From: Shewanella sp. MBTL60-112-B2
GTDB taxonomy: Bacteria; Pseudomonadota; Gammaproteobacteria; Enterobacterales; Shewanellaceae
Reading direction: 5' to 3'
Length of the DNA stretch: 64,000 nt
NCBI RefSeq assembly: GCF_019655055.1
Contig: NZ_BPFA01000026.1
Span: 1-64,000, forward strand
Part shown: positions 50,714-58,815 of the stretch, piece after piece
Numbering within the stretch: the first letter of the stretch is position 1
Layout of the letters: every line of letters begins with the position of its first letter
Notes under the pieces: generated by a model
Database searches by the model: none
What the model was told of the DNA's origin: nothing
Seen by the model: only the letters and a program-made list of their open reading frames with translations
Program-made: the position numbers and the translations under genes

Positions 50714-52087
50714 ATGAGCATGCTCAATATTGGTATGTCAGGGCTAAATGCCAGTATGGCTGCCCTAACAGCAACCTCTAACAACGTCACTAACGCCATG
50801 GTGCCTGGGTATTCTCGCCAGCAAGTGGTGATGAGCTCGGTAGGTAATGGCGTTTATGGCAGTGGTTCAGGTGTAATGGTCGATGGTGTGCGCCGAATCT
50901 CAGATCAATATCAAGTCACACAACAGTGGAATGCCACCAGCAACTTAGGTTTTGCTGAAGCACAAGCTAGTTACTTTGGTCAAGTTGAGCAAGTTTTTGG
51001 CTCAGAGGGCAACAGCATTTCTGCCGGTTTAGATTTACTGTTTGCTTCACTCAACTCAGCCATGGAGCAACCCAACGAGGTTGCACTTCGCCAAGGTGTA
51101 CTCAATGAAGCAAAGGCATTAACCCAAAGGTTTAACTCTATCAGTGAAGGGGTTCACTCTCAGGTTAACCAGATCGAAGGACAAATCGGCGCTTCTGCCA
51201 AAGAGATTAACTCTCAGCTAGAAACCATTGCCACCTTTAACGAGCAAATTCAGGCCTCCAATGCTAGCGGCAATGTACCGCTGACACTATTAGATGCACG
51301 TGATGCGGCAATTGATGATCTCTCAAAGATTATTGACGTCAATATCACACATGACGCCAATAACATGGTGAACATCTCTTTAGCTCAAGGGCAACCACTG
51401 CTATCAGGGACGACCGCCTCAAAAATACAAGTCTCTCCCGATCCGGCCAACCCTCTTTTTAGCCAATTAAATGTTCAATTTGGTCAATCAAGCTTTCCGC
51501 TAGATGAAACTGCAGGTGGTAGTTTAGGTGCTCTGCTTGATTACCGTGATAACAGCCTTGTCGAATCGATAGCCTTTAACAATGAACTCGCTCAGACCAT
51601 GGCTGATGAGTTCAACACAGTATTAGCCGCAGGTACCGACTTAAATGGCAATGCGCCGACTCAAGATCTATTCACCTATGACCCAACAAACCCTGCTGGC
51701 ACGTTAAAAATATCGGCGAACTTTAAGCCCGACATGCTGGCTTTTGGTAAAGATGGTACACCAGGCGATAACAGCAACTTAAAGGCCTTAGTTGAGTTAG
51801 CGGATAAAAGCTTTACCTTCGACTCCATGGGCATTGATGCCACTATGGGTGACGCCTTTGCCAGTAAAATCGGTGAATTAGGTTCAGCCTCACGTCAAGC
51901 TAAAATGGCCAAAGAAACCGCCGAAAAAGTGCAAATGGAAGCCCAATCTCAATGGGCTAGTACTAGTGGCGTCAATATGGATGAAGAAGGGGTAAACCTC
52001 ATCATCTATCAGCAATCGTACCAAGCGAATGCCAAAGTGATCTCGACTGCCGACCAACTCTTTCAAACCATATTAAACAGTATTTAA
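50714..52087 (+). CDS. flgK: lateral flagellar hook-associated protein FlgK (HAP1)
   Basis: FlgK connects hook and filament. The 457-residue protein has the N-terminal D0 LNIGMSGLNASMAALTATSNNVTNAMVPGYSRQQVVMSS (core NVTNAMVPGYSRQQV) and the C-terminal MDEEGVNLIIYQQSYQANAKVISTADQLFQTILNSI (core INLIIYQQSYQANAK-type). The middle part is shortened relative to Salmonella FlgK (553). It follows flgJ after a small hairpin and is ten bases from flgL. Confidence 0.95.
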   Translation: MSMLNIGMSGLNASMAALTATSNNVTNAMVPGYSRQQVVMSSVGNGVYGSGSGVMVDGVRRISDQYQVTQQWNATSNLGFAEAQASYFGQVEQVFGSEGNSISAGLDLLFASLNSAMEQPNEVALRQGVLNEAKALTQRFNSISEGVHSQVNQIEGQIGASAKEINSQLETIATFNEQIQASNASGNVPLTLLDARDAAIDDLSKIIDVNITHDANNMVNISLAQGQPLLSGTTASKIQVSPDPANPLFSQLNVQFGQSSFPLDETAGGSLGALLDYRDNSLVESIAFNNELAQTMADEFNTVLAAGTDLNGNAPTQDLFTYDPTNPAGTLKISANFKPDMLAFGKDGTPGDNSNLKALVELADKSFTFDSMGIDATMGDAFASKIGELGSASRQAKMAKETAEKVQMEAQSQWASTSGVNMDEEGVNLIIYQQSYQANAKVISTADQLFQTILNSI

Positions 52088-52097
52088 GGATCTCTTT

Positions 52098-53015
52098 ATG
52101 CGCGTAAGCATGCATAACCTCTACGCCAATAACTTGCAAAGTCTACAAAACTCTACTGTCGATATCGCGAGACTGAATGAGATGATGGCGACAGCGAGCT
52201 CAATACTGCGGCCATCTGACGATCCTATCGGTGCGGTAAAAGTCATGGGCAACGAACGCGATATGGCGGCAACCGAACAGTACCTTAAAAATACCGAGTC
52301 ATTGAGCGCCAGCTTTGGCCGTGCGGAAACCTACATGTCGAGTATGGTAGAACTGCAAAATCGCATGCGTGAAATTACGGTATCAGCCAGTAATGGCAGC
52401 CTGTCGACAGAAGATAGACAAGCCTACGCGGCAGAACTTGAAGAACTGTTAGAGTCATTTGCCGACGTACTCAACGCTAAAGATGATGGCGGTAATTACC
52501 TGTTCTCAGGCAACAAGACGGATACCGCACCCATTGGTAAAGATGCGGCGGGTAACTATGTTTATCAAGGCGATAATAGTCACAGAGAAGTACAAACCTC
52601 CTCCTCTTCCTGGATGACGGCAAACAGCACCGCGGCAGACTTTATCTTCTCTAATGGCAGCGCCGATATTCTCAATCAAACTCAAGATTTTATCGCCGCA
52701 CTAGAAGATCCTGCTCTCGCACCAGGAGATACCGCATTTGCTCAAGCATCAGGCGACATGTTGGCAAGCCTGGATGACACCCTAACGAGTATCGGCGCGG
52801 CCATTACCGATATGGGTGGCAAGCAAAATACCCTTAGCCTTGTGCAGGGAAGCCATGAAGAACGGGTGTTATTTAATAAAGAAGTGATAGGTGAAACCGA
52901 AGGTTTAGATTATGCTCAGGCCTCCGCTGAGTTCAACTTAAAACTCACTACGTTAAAAGTGACTCAGCAAACCTTTGTGCAAGTGTCGCAGTTGACACTG
53001 TTTAACCATATTTAA
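52098..53015 (+). CDS. flgL: lateral flagellar hook-associated protein FlgL (HAP3)
   Basis: FlgL forms the second junction ring. The 305-residue protein has the flagellin-like N-terminal helix (VSMHNLYANNLQSLQNSTVDIARLNEMMATASSILRPSDDPIGA) and a C-terminal helix with LDYAQASAEFNLKLTTLKVTQQTFVQVSQLTLFNHI (core LKVTQQTFVQVSQLTLFNHI). RPSDDPIGA is the FlgL mark. It is ten bases after flgK and 21 before the lafW-like gene. Confidence 0.95.
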   Translation: MRVSMHNLYANNLQSLQNSTVDIARLNEMMATASSILRPSDDPIGAVKVMGNERDMAATEQYLKNTESLSASFGRAETYMSSMVELQNRMREITVSASNGSLSTEDRQAYAAELEELLESFADVLNAKDDGGNYLFSGNKTDTAPIGKDAAGNYVYQGDNSHREVQTSSSSWMTANSTAADFIFSNGSADILNQTQDFIAALEDPALAPGDTAFAQASGDMLASLDDTLTSIGAAITDMGGKQNTLSLVQGSHEERVLFNKEVIGETEGLDYAQASAEFNLKLTTLKVTQQTFVQVSQLTLFNHI

Positions 53016-53035
53016 CGCTATTTATTCAGGCCTAA

Positions 53036-54076
53036 ATGAAGTCTATGCTCAACGGAATTGCCGATTCGCTTAATGTTCAACAGCGCAGCCCAACAGTTGC
53101 GCCATCTGTTGGAGTACCACAACCAGCAAATGCACCAAAGCACACTAAGCCGAGCGCAATTCCAACCCATAGGCTAGAAAGCTACAGCAAGTGGGCCCGA
53201 GTCACCCAAGGCCAACATAGAATTAGCGCTGCGCAAGTTGCTGAACAAGGCTTATTACAAGTTCAGCAACTGCTTAAACAACTGCAAAGCCAGGTAAAGC
53301 AATCTCTTGCATCTAATGCCTCTGAGCAAACGATGCTTGAACAGACGGCGCGCAGTAAGCTGATCCAACATAAGTTGTCTCAGCTTGCTATCAGCTATGA
53401 CAGTAAGCCGCTGGTCGATCACCAACTCAATCTGATCTCGGCCGCTAGGCCAGCAGCTCGATATAGCTTTAGTTTAAAATCAGTTGATTTAACCGCCCCG
53501 AAACAACGGGATGAACGACTGATAATCCAAGTGGGTAATCAATCTACAAGCCTTATTTTACCGGCAAACAAGCAACCGCAACAACTACTTAAAAACCTCA
53601 ATGGCTCACTTAAACCGCTAGATATTCAAGCGACTCACAACGGTGAGGGGAAGTTAATTTTTACTAGTCCTAAGTCGCAATGGCTGCAGATCCAATCAGG
53701 AATATTGATGACCGGACAAGGCCAGCGCCTGCCCGCAGGTGAGCCAAGAACCATTAAAGTGAATGAAGAACTAAGCTGGCAAGATCCGCGAGAGTGGCGC
53801 TTTGGTAGCAACGCCGAACTCAAGCAAGCTATAGCCAAAATAGCCAAGTCGCTGCATAAGGTAGAGCTGCAATTACAAGAGCTAAGTGACAGTAAGCAAA
53901 AAATTCTGCAACAGTTGCAGCAGGTAAGCTTGAAAAAAGACGGTCAGCTAGAGTTAGAGTCGACCATGAGTCAATTAAGCAACCTTATGCAGCCAACGCC
54001 ATTTAGCCTGCAAGTTACCTCGCTGATGGCGCAGGCCAATATGACCCGCTCTCAGGTATCATCGTTATTGTCTTAA
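53036..54076 (+). CDS. uncharacterised coiled-coil protein in the lafW position
   Basis: This 346-residue protein follows flgL after 20 bases and is likely in the same operon. I do not recognise the family from sequence. It has a low-complexity proline-rich N-terminus (about 20-50), a glutamine-rich helix (70-110), a central beta-rich stretch (RLIIQVGNQSTSLILPANKQPQQLLKNL, then ATHNGEGKLIFTSPKSQWLQI) and a C-terminal coiled coil (AIAKIAKSLHKVELQLQELSDSKQKILQQLQQVS). In the Vibrio lateral cluster lafW, a putative hook-associated protein, has the same place, so this is the positional equivalent. No signal peptide is seen. A small hairpin (54090-54116) follows. Confidence 0.6.
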   Translation: MKSMLNGIADSLNVQQRSPTVAPSVGVPQPANAPKHTKPSAIPTHRLESYSKWARVTQGQHRISAAQVAEQGLLQVQQLLKQLQSQVKQSLASNASEQTMLEQTARSKLIQHKLSQLAISYDSKPLVDHQLNLISAARPAARYSFSLKSVDLTAPKQRDERLIIQVGNQSTSLILPANKQPQQLLKNLNGSLKPLDIQATHNGEGKLIFTSPKSQWLQIQSGILMTGQGQRLPAGEPRTIKVNEELSWQDPREWRFGSNAELKQAIAKIAKSLHKVELQLQELSDSKQKILQQLQQVSLKKDGQLELESTMSQLSNLMQPTPFSLQVTSLMAQANMTRSQVSSLLS

Positions 54077-54163
54077 GCCATTTAGCCCTCATGCACCGAC
54101 CTGTAAGTGGTGCATGCAAAACGAACTTTATAACTAAGGTTTAGTGTCTATAACGCCTTTAAA

Positions 54164-55336
54164 TCAAGACAACAAAGTCAATATTGCTGGTAAATCATCA
54201 AATTTAGCCCTATTGAGGATCTCTATAACATATTGGCTATAATTGGCTTTATGCTGCCGGCTTGTGTGATAAACCTGAAAACAAAGAATGATATCACTTT
54301 TTGATAGTCCATTATTCTTCGCTGCAATAACTGACAAATAGCAACGCAACATAAAAAAATCAACCAACATGACTCTGAAAGCTTGCGATGGCGTTAACGC
54401 ATCAACCTGCGGAAAATTCATGTGATAAACGTAATATATTAAATAGCGACTAAATAGATCGGGATGTGCGGTTAACGCAGGTTTAGCAATTTGGTGCCAC
54501 GCGGTATTTATGTGCTCCATATTGATACTTTCATCTTCCATCATATCCAAAATAGCCTGGTGTATTTGCTCAAAACGCTTGCGCCCCCGACTAGGCTTAT
54601 TAGTGTGTAACCACAACTGGATTGAAGTAAAGGCGTGCATCTGTTGGGTATTGGTATCTTGATTAAAACCATCAAAGTGTCTCTTTAGTTCTCCATTAGC
54701 ATGCAAAATCAATAGTTGCTGATACATACTACCAATCGATTCACTGCCTAGTAGTCCTTTTGACACGTCTTCAGTTTTCTTCATTATGATGCCAATAGCA
54801 GTAAGAGCATGCTCAAGCTGCATATCAGACTTCACTAGTAACTGCATAGAATAGTCATGAGCCTTCTTCGCCCACATTGGGCTAGATTGAAACGCATGAT
54901 TATGATTAACCGTTATTTGTTCTAAATGGAAAGGGTTAGAGTTGAACAAAATAACTCTCGCCGCTTCAGGACATGATAGCGACAAGCTTTCATAGCGATC
55001 ACCATCTTTAAAATGCGACATTCTAGGGTAGGTTTTACATGTGTTACTCAGTAACTCATGACCAGCCTTAGTATGAATTTGACATAAATTTTGCTCATCA
55101 AGAAAACGACAGGCACCATCATCGTTTAAAGTAACCCGGGCCCATTCAGTATCGCTCTTCTTAACTTTTCTTAACGCTTGCGTAGCAAGCTCTTTAAGCT
55201 CAGGATGAGCGAGCGTCTTCTTAAAGCTCTTTTTATCGATGCTAATTCCCCAGCCATAACAACAACTGTCTTCACAATCGCTTCCAATACAACTGAAATT
55301 GGTCACAAAACTAGGGCGAGTATGGGTATGTCTCAT
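54164..55336 (-). CDS. fliB: flagellin lysine N-methylase FliB
   Basis: FliB methylates surface lysines of flagellin with SAM and contains an iron-sulfur cluster. The 390-residue protein starts MRHTHTRPSFVTNFSCIGSDCEDSCC, with cysteines at 16, 21, 25 and 26. More cysteines follow in GACRFLDEQNLCQIH, SNTCKTYPRM and LSCPEAARVIL, the FliB pattern. The rest (residues 140-390) is helical and less conserved. It lies between the lafW-like gene and the flagellin gene lafA, on the opposite strand, convergent with the former and divergent from lafA. It is therefore a likely modifier of the lateral flagellin. Confidence 0.85.
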   Translation of the reverse strand: MRHTHTRPSFVTNFSCIGSDCEDSCCYGWGISIDKKSFKKTLAHPELKELATQALRKVKKSDTEWARVTLNDDGACRFLDEQNLCQIHTKAGHELLSNTCKTYPRMSHFKDGDRYESLSLSCPEAARVILFNSNPFHLEQITVNHNHAFQSSPMWAKKAHDYSMQLLVKSDMQLEHALTAIGIIMKKTEDVSKGLLGSESIGSMYQQLLILHANGELKRHFDGFNQDTNTQQMHAFTSIQLWLHTNKPSRGRKRFEQIHQAILDMMEDESINMEHINTAWHQIAKPALTAHPDLFSRYLIYYVYHMNFPQVDALTPSQAFRVMLVDFFMLRCYLSVIAAKNNGLSKSDIILCFQVYHTSRQHKANYSQYVIEILNRAKFDDLPAILTLLS

Positions 55337-55477
55337 ATAAATATCTCTTTAATCCAATTTTAATTTGAATCTAAATCTATTAATAAAAAGCGACTTAAAA
55401 CGCAATTAACTTAAGAAAATAGAAGTCATTAAAATCAATCACTTACAAGTAAAGGCCAAAATAATTAACCATTAGCT

Positions 55478-55504
55478 TTCAGTTTCGTTTTACTTGGTCG
55501 TTTT
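55478..55504 (+). promoter_or_regulatory. possible sigma-28 promoter of the lateral flagellin gene
   Basis: TTCAGTTT (55478-55485), an 11-base spacer, then GTCGTTTT (55497-55504) give the normal spacing for TAAAGTTT-N11-GCCGATAA. The -35 agrees at six of eight bases and the -10 at four of eight. It lies 47 bases before the lafA ATG. Confidence 0.35.
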
Positions 55505-55551
55505 ACTATTTGAGACAACAGACAAAACATTAAAAATTAAAGGAATTCCCC

Positions 55552-56364
55552 ATGTTATCAGTAATGACTAACAATGCGTCAAACATCGCGCAAAACTCTG
55601 TAAACAGAAACAACGACCTACTAAGTAATGCTATGGAGCGTCTATCTACTGGCCTACGTATCAACAGCGCCGCTGACGATGCTGCTGGTCTGCAGATTGC
55701 TTCACGTATGGAAGCTAACATCACTGGTATGGAAGCGGCAAGCCGCAACGTATCTGACGCAACCTCTATGCTACAGACTGCCGATGGTGCATTAGATGAG
55801 CTATCTGTGATTGCTAACCGCCAAAAAGAATTAGCAACACAATATGCTAACGGTGTGAACTCTGATGATGACAAAAAAGCCATTGATGCTGAGTTTAAAG
55901 AACTAGGCAGCGAAATGAAGCGCATTTTGACAAGCACCACTTACGCTGGCAGCAACCTTTTCGATGAATTGAAATCTACTGGTACTACATTCCAAATCGG
56001 TGCTGGTACAGCAGAAGTACTAGCAGTAGGCATCAGCACTAGTTCCCTGCTCAAAGCCGCTTCAGCTATGGCAAAAGGTCTGGCGGCCAATAGTGCTGAT
56101 ATCACAAAGATTGACACTATGATTAACACTATCGGTACACAACGTTCTGACCTAGGTGCTAACATTAACCGTCTTTCTCATACCGCATCTAACCTAACTA
56201 ACGTGACTGAGAACACTAAAGCAGCGGCTGGCCGTATCATGGATGCTGATTTCGCAGCAGAAACTGCGGCGATGAGCAAGAACCAGTTATTAGTTCAAGC
56301 AGGCACTAACATCCTATCTTCATCGAACCAAAACACGGGTTTGGTTATGGGTCTGTTGGGTTAA
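55552..56364 (+). CDS. lafA: lateral flagellin
   Basis: LafA polymerises to the lateral filament. The 270-residue protein is a short flagellin consisting only of the D0/D1 parts. The N-terminal domain has VNRNNDLLSNAMERLSTGLRINSAADDAAGLQIASRM (core LSTGLRINSAADDAAGLQIA). The C-terminal domain has QRSDLGANINRLSHTASNLTNVTENTKAAAGRIMDADFAAETAAMSKNQLLVQAGTNILSSSNQNTGLVMGLLG (core DADFAAETAAMSKNQLLVQAG). The D2/D3 domain between is missing. Length and layout are typical of lateral (LafA-type) rather than polar flagellins, and only one copy is present. It is followed by a strong terminator. Confidence 0.96.
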   Translation: MLSVMTNNASNIAQNSVNRNNDLLSNAMERLSTGLRINSAADDAAGLQIASRMEANITGMEAASRNVSDATSMLQTADGALDELSVIANRQKELATQYANGVNSDDDKKAIDAEFKELGSEMKRILTSTTYAGSNLFDELKSTGTTFQIGAGTAEVLAVGISTSSLLKAASAMAKGLAANSADITKIDTMINTIGTQRSDLGANINRLSHTASNLTNVTENTKAAAGRIMDADFAAETAAMSKNQLLVQAGTNILSSSNQNTGLVMGLLG

Positions 56365-56400
56365 TCCAACTCACTCCATACGTAAGATATACATTAACTA

Positions 56401-56424
56401 AAGGGCCTATCGGCCCTTTTTTTT
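56401..56424 (+). terminator. intrinsic terminator of lafA
   Basis: GGGCC (56403-56407) pairs with GGCCC (56412-56416) around TATC and is followed by eight Ts. It lies about 40 bases past the lafA stop. Confidence 0.85.
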
Positions 56425-56670
56425 CGCCCTTTATCTTATAAATTCCCGCAGTGGTACTTCAGCAGGCCTGCTGTTAGGTCGCTTTAAACAGACTATAGGC
56501 AAGCGCATAACCTTGACCCTATGCATTATTTGCATTGACTCGGCATTGATTCTACATAGGCGGAAGACAGGCTTCCCACTACGGCTTAACAACGGAAACC
56601 GAATGTTAGGCACTCTCAAGAAATTACCAATAAACACTTAACTAACAACAATTAACAGATATTAAATTAA

Positions 56671-56686
56671 TGGCACATAGATTGCT
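56671..56686 (+). promoter_or_regulatory. sigma-54 promoter of the lafBCDEFSTU operon
   Basis: TGGCAC (56671-56676), ATAGA, TTGCT (56682-56686) match the sigma-54 consensus TGGCAC-N5-TTGCW without mismatch. The GG and GC are ten bases apart. It lies 24 bases before the lafB ATG and is preceded by about 245 bases that could hold LafK sites. The ribosome site GGAGGAG follows. Confidence 0.88.
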
Positions 56687-56710
56687 AAACAGCAATATTG
56701 GAGGAGCGTA

Positions 56711-58129
56711 ATGATTTCAGGTATGGGTGGCGCCACATTCGCCGAACAGCTTATTGTCGCAGAGCGTGCGGGCAAAGATCAGATCTTTAAAAGCAATATG
56801 ACCAAGTACGAGGCGCAGCTCGATGCTTATGAGATCTTAGAGCGCAGCCTAAACTCGATGAGTAGCAAACTGGAAGCTATTGACGGTGATGCTTTTGAAA
56901 GCAAAACCTCATCAGTTAGCGATGATAGCGCCTCTATCACAGTGGAAAGTGGAGCACCAACCGGTGACTATGATCTGCATATCGAGCAGCTGGCACAGGC
57001 GCACCAGTTAACCAAAAGCTTTGCCAGTGAAGATGCCCTCCTGCCTACAACAGGTGTGATTAATATCCAACTCGGTAGCGATCCTGCTGACAGCATCAGT
57101 TTGGATATGTCAGCGCTCAATGCCGATGGCACCGCGACGGTCAAAGACATCACCGGCATGATCAACTCCCACCCAGGAAATCCTGGAGTGCAAGCATCAT
57201 TGGTGCGCACCGGTGGCCAAGTTGAACTGATGCTCTCCTCTAAAGAGACGGGTGCTGCTAACAATATCAGCGTCACTATGGATCCTATGGATGGCAGTGG
57301 TGCTAAAGATTGGGGGATGGTCGAGCGCCGCGCCGCGCAAGATGCCAAGGTAAACCTTAATGGCATGGATATCACCAGCAGCAGCAATAATCTAGCGAAC
57401 GTGATTGACGGTGTCTCTATTGAACTAAATAAAGCTCACAAGCCAGGTGAAAGCAGCAATATCAAGATTGAATCAGATACAGATGCTAGTGAGCAGGCTA
57501 TCGAAGATTTCGTCGATATTTTCAATGACCTAATGGATGAAATCAACAAACTCACCCGCTCCATGGGTAGCGAGGCTTTAGATGAGCTGAACGAAGAGAA
57601 TGCTGATAAAGATGACAACAGTGATGAAGAAACTGACGAAGATAAAGAAGACGATGAGGATGACGACAGCAACTCTTCAATTACCGAAGATCAACTAGGC
57701 GTACTCAAAGGCGACTCTAGCATTCGCATGCTGCAACAAAACATGCGTGATGTCATTTTCAATACCGCACCTAACGGCATGCGTCTATCTGATATCGGGG
57801 TTGAATTCGGCCGTGATGGCAAGCTCGATATCGACAGCGAAAAACTATCTAAAGCGCTAAAAGACGATCCTAATGCTGTGCAAGACATGTTTACCGACAG
57901 CGGCAGCTATGTCGATAAGCTCGATAAAATTATCGACCCTTTTACTAAATTCCAAGGCTCGATGGATCTTAAAAAAGATAACTTGGAGATGCAGATCGAA
58001 CGAGTGGAGACCAGTATGGATAACCACGACAGGCAGATGGAGCAAAGATATCAAATCTATCTGGCCCAGTTTACTGCGATGGAAGCCACCATCAGCCAAC
58101 TGCAATCATCTAGCTCGCTTTTTTATTAA
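56711..58129 (+). CDS. lafB: lateral flagellar filament cap protein LafB (FliD, HAP2)
   Basis: LafB (FliD) caps the filament and helps flagellin polymerise. The 472-residue protein has the FliD N-terminal helix (FAEQLIVAERAGKDQIFKSNMTKYEAQLDAYEILERSLNSM) and a C-terminal helix (KDNLEMQIERVETSMDNHDRQMEQRYQIYLAQFTAMEATISQLQSSSSLFY, core MEQRYQIYLAQFTAMEATISQLQ). An odd feature is a long acidic run at about residues 295-325, with Asp/Glu in most positions (NADKDDNSDEETDEDKEDDEDDDS). A strong ribosome site (GGAGGAG) and sigma-54 promoter precede it. lafC follows after 13 bases. Confidence 0.94.
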   Translation: MISGMGGATFAEQLIVAERAGKDQIFKSNMTKYEAQLDAYEILERSLNSMSSKLEAIDGDAFESKTSSVSDDSASITVESGAPTGDYDLHIEQLAQAHQLTKSFASEDALLPTTGVINIQLGSDPADSISLDMSALNADGTATVKDITGMINSHPGNPGVQASLVRTGGQVELMLSSKETGAANNISVTMDPMDGSGAKDWGMVERRAAQDAKVNLNGMDITSSSNNLANVIDGVSIELNKAHKPGESSNIKIESDTDASEQAIEDFVDIFNDLMDEINKLTRSMGSEALDELNEENADKDDNSDEETDEDKEDDEDDDSNSSITEDQLGVLKGDSSIRMLQQNMRDVIFNTAPNGMRLSDIGVEFGRDGKLDIDSEKLSKALKDDPNAVQDMFTDSGSYVDKLDKIIDPFTKFQGSMDLKKDNLEMQIERVETSMDNHDRQMEQRYQIYLAQFTAMEATISQLQSSSSLFY

Positions 58130-58142
58130 GGACACACAATAA

Positions 58143-58523
58143 ATGTTGAATGAGCACGACCCTTTTAATGCTTACAAGCAGACCTCGCTTAATGCGAGAG
58201 CTGCAGCTGCCAACCCTCATGAAATGGTGCGCATGCTGTTGGATGGCTTACTCGAAGAAATTGAGCGCACAGCCGGATTTATGCAGCGCAAAAGTTATGA
58301 AGATAAAGGCCAGAGTATCAACAAGTGCCTCAACATCGTTCATGGGCTCGATTCCATGCTGGATCTTGAAAATGGCGCTGAAGTCGCGTTTACCTTAAAT
58401 CGTCTTTATGACTATTGCAGTCGCCAACTGGTTATCGCTAGCGTTGAAAACAGCGTTGCCGCCCTAAAACCCATCACTAAGGTCATTACCGATGTCAGAG
58501 AAGGCTGGGCTAATCTCAATTGA
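58143..58523 (+). CDS. lafC: lateral flagellin chaperone LafC (FliS)
   Basis: FliS binds unpolymerised flagellin and keeps it export-ready. The 126-residue helical protein has FNAYKQTSLNARAAAANPHEMVRMLLDGLLEEIERTAGFMQRKSYEDKGQSINKCLNIVHGLDSMLDLENG (core NPHEMVRMLLDGLLEEIERT), fully typical FliS. Start and length match. Its last 32 bases overlap lafD. Confidence 0.95.
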   Translation: MLNEHDPFNAYKQTSLNARAAAANPHEMVRMLLDGLLEEIERTAGFMQRKSYEDKGQSINKCLNIVHGLDSMLDLENGAEVAFTLNRLYDYCSRQLVIASVENSVAALKPITKVITDVREGWANLN

Positions 58524-58815
58524 GCAATGGCAACAGTTTGAAAAAGCACTGTTGTTTTATTCTCACGCCCAAGACTGGGACAAAGTCGCCAAGGTGAATA
58601 CTAAATTGGTTGAAGTATTAACCAAAGCAGGCAAACCCAGCAGCCCTTCGCAGCTGGCTGCGCGCCAATCATTGGCCGCCACCCATAAACAGGTATTACA
58701 GCAGCTAATACTAGCAAAAGAGCAATTAGGGCAAGAGATGAATCAATTTAAGCAACAACAAGATGGCCTATCGGCCTATCAACTGACCAGTGTCAGTGGC
58801 GGTGCTTATGATTAA
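58492..58815 (+). CDS. lafD: FliT-like flagellar chaperone LafD
   Basis: The 107-residue protein is mostly helical (QWQQFEKALLFYSHAQDWDKVAKVNTKLVEVLTKAG and later LQQLILAKEQLGQEMNQFKQQQ). It has the place and size of FliT/LafD, the chaperone for the filament cap protein FliD. Sequence alone is a weak guide because FliT diverges fast. It overlaps lafC by 32 bases and lafE by 8, tight coupling typical for this operon. The start ATG at 58492 lies inside lafC. No alternative in-frame start gives a better fit. Confidence 0.75.
   Translation: MSEKAGLISIEQWQQFEKALLFYSHAQDWDKVAKVNTKLVEVLTKAGKPSSPSQLAARQSLAATHKQVLQQLILAKEQLGQEMNQFKQQQDGLSAYQLTSVSGGAYD

Noticed and set aside
55450..55476. TAAA at 55450 with a -10 at 55469 as sigma-28 promoter of lafA
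   Set aside because: The spacing is correct but CCATTAGC matches GCCGATAA at only one or two positions; the site at 55478-55504 is better.
57436..57672. Serine-rich minus-strand frame opposite lafB
   Set aside because: It is the antisense shadow of the Asp/Glu-rich codons in lafB.
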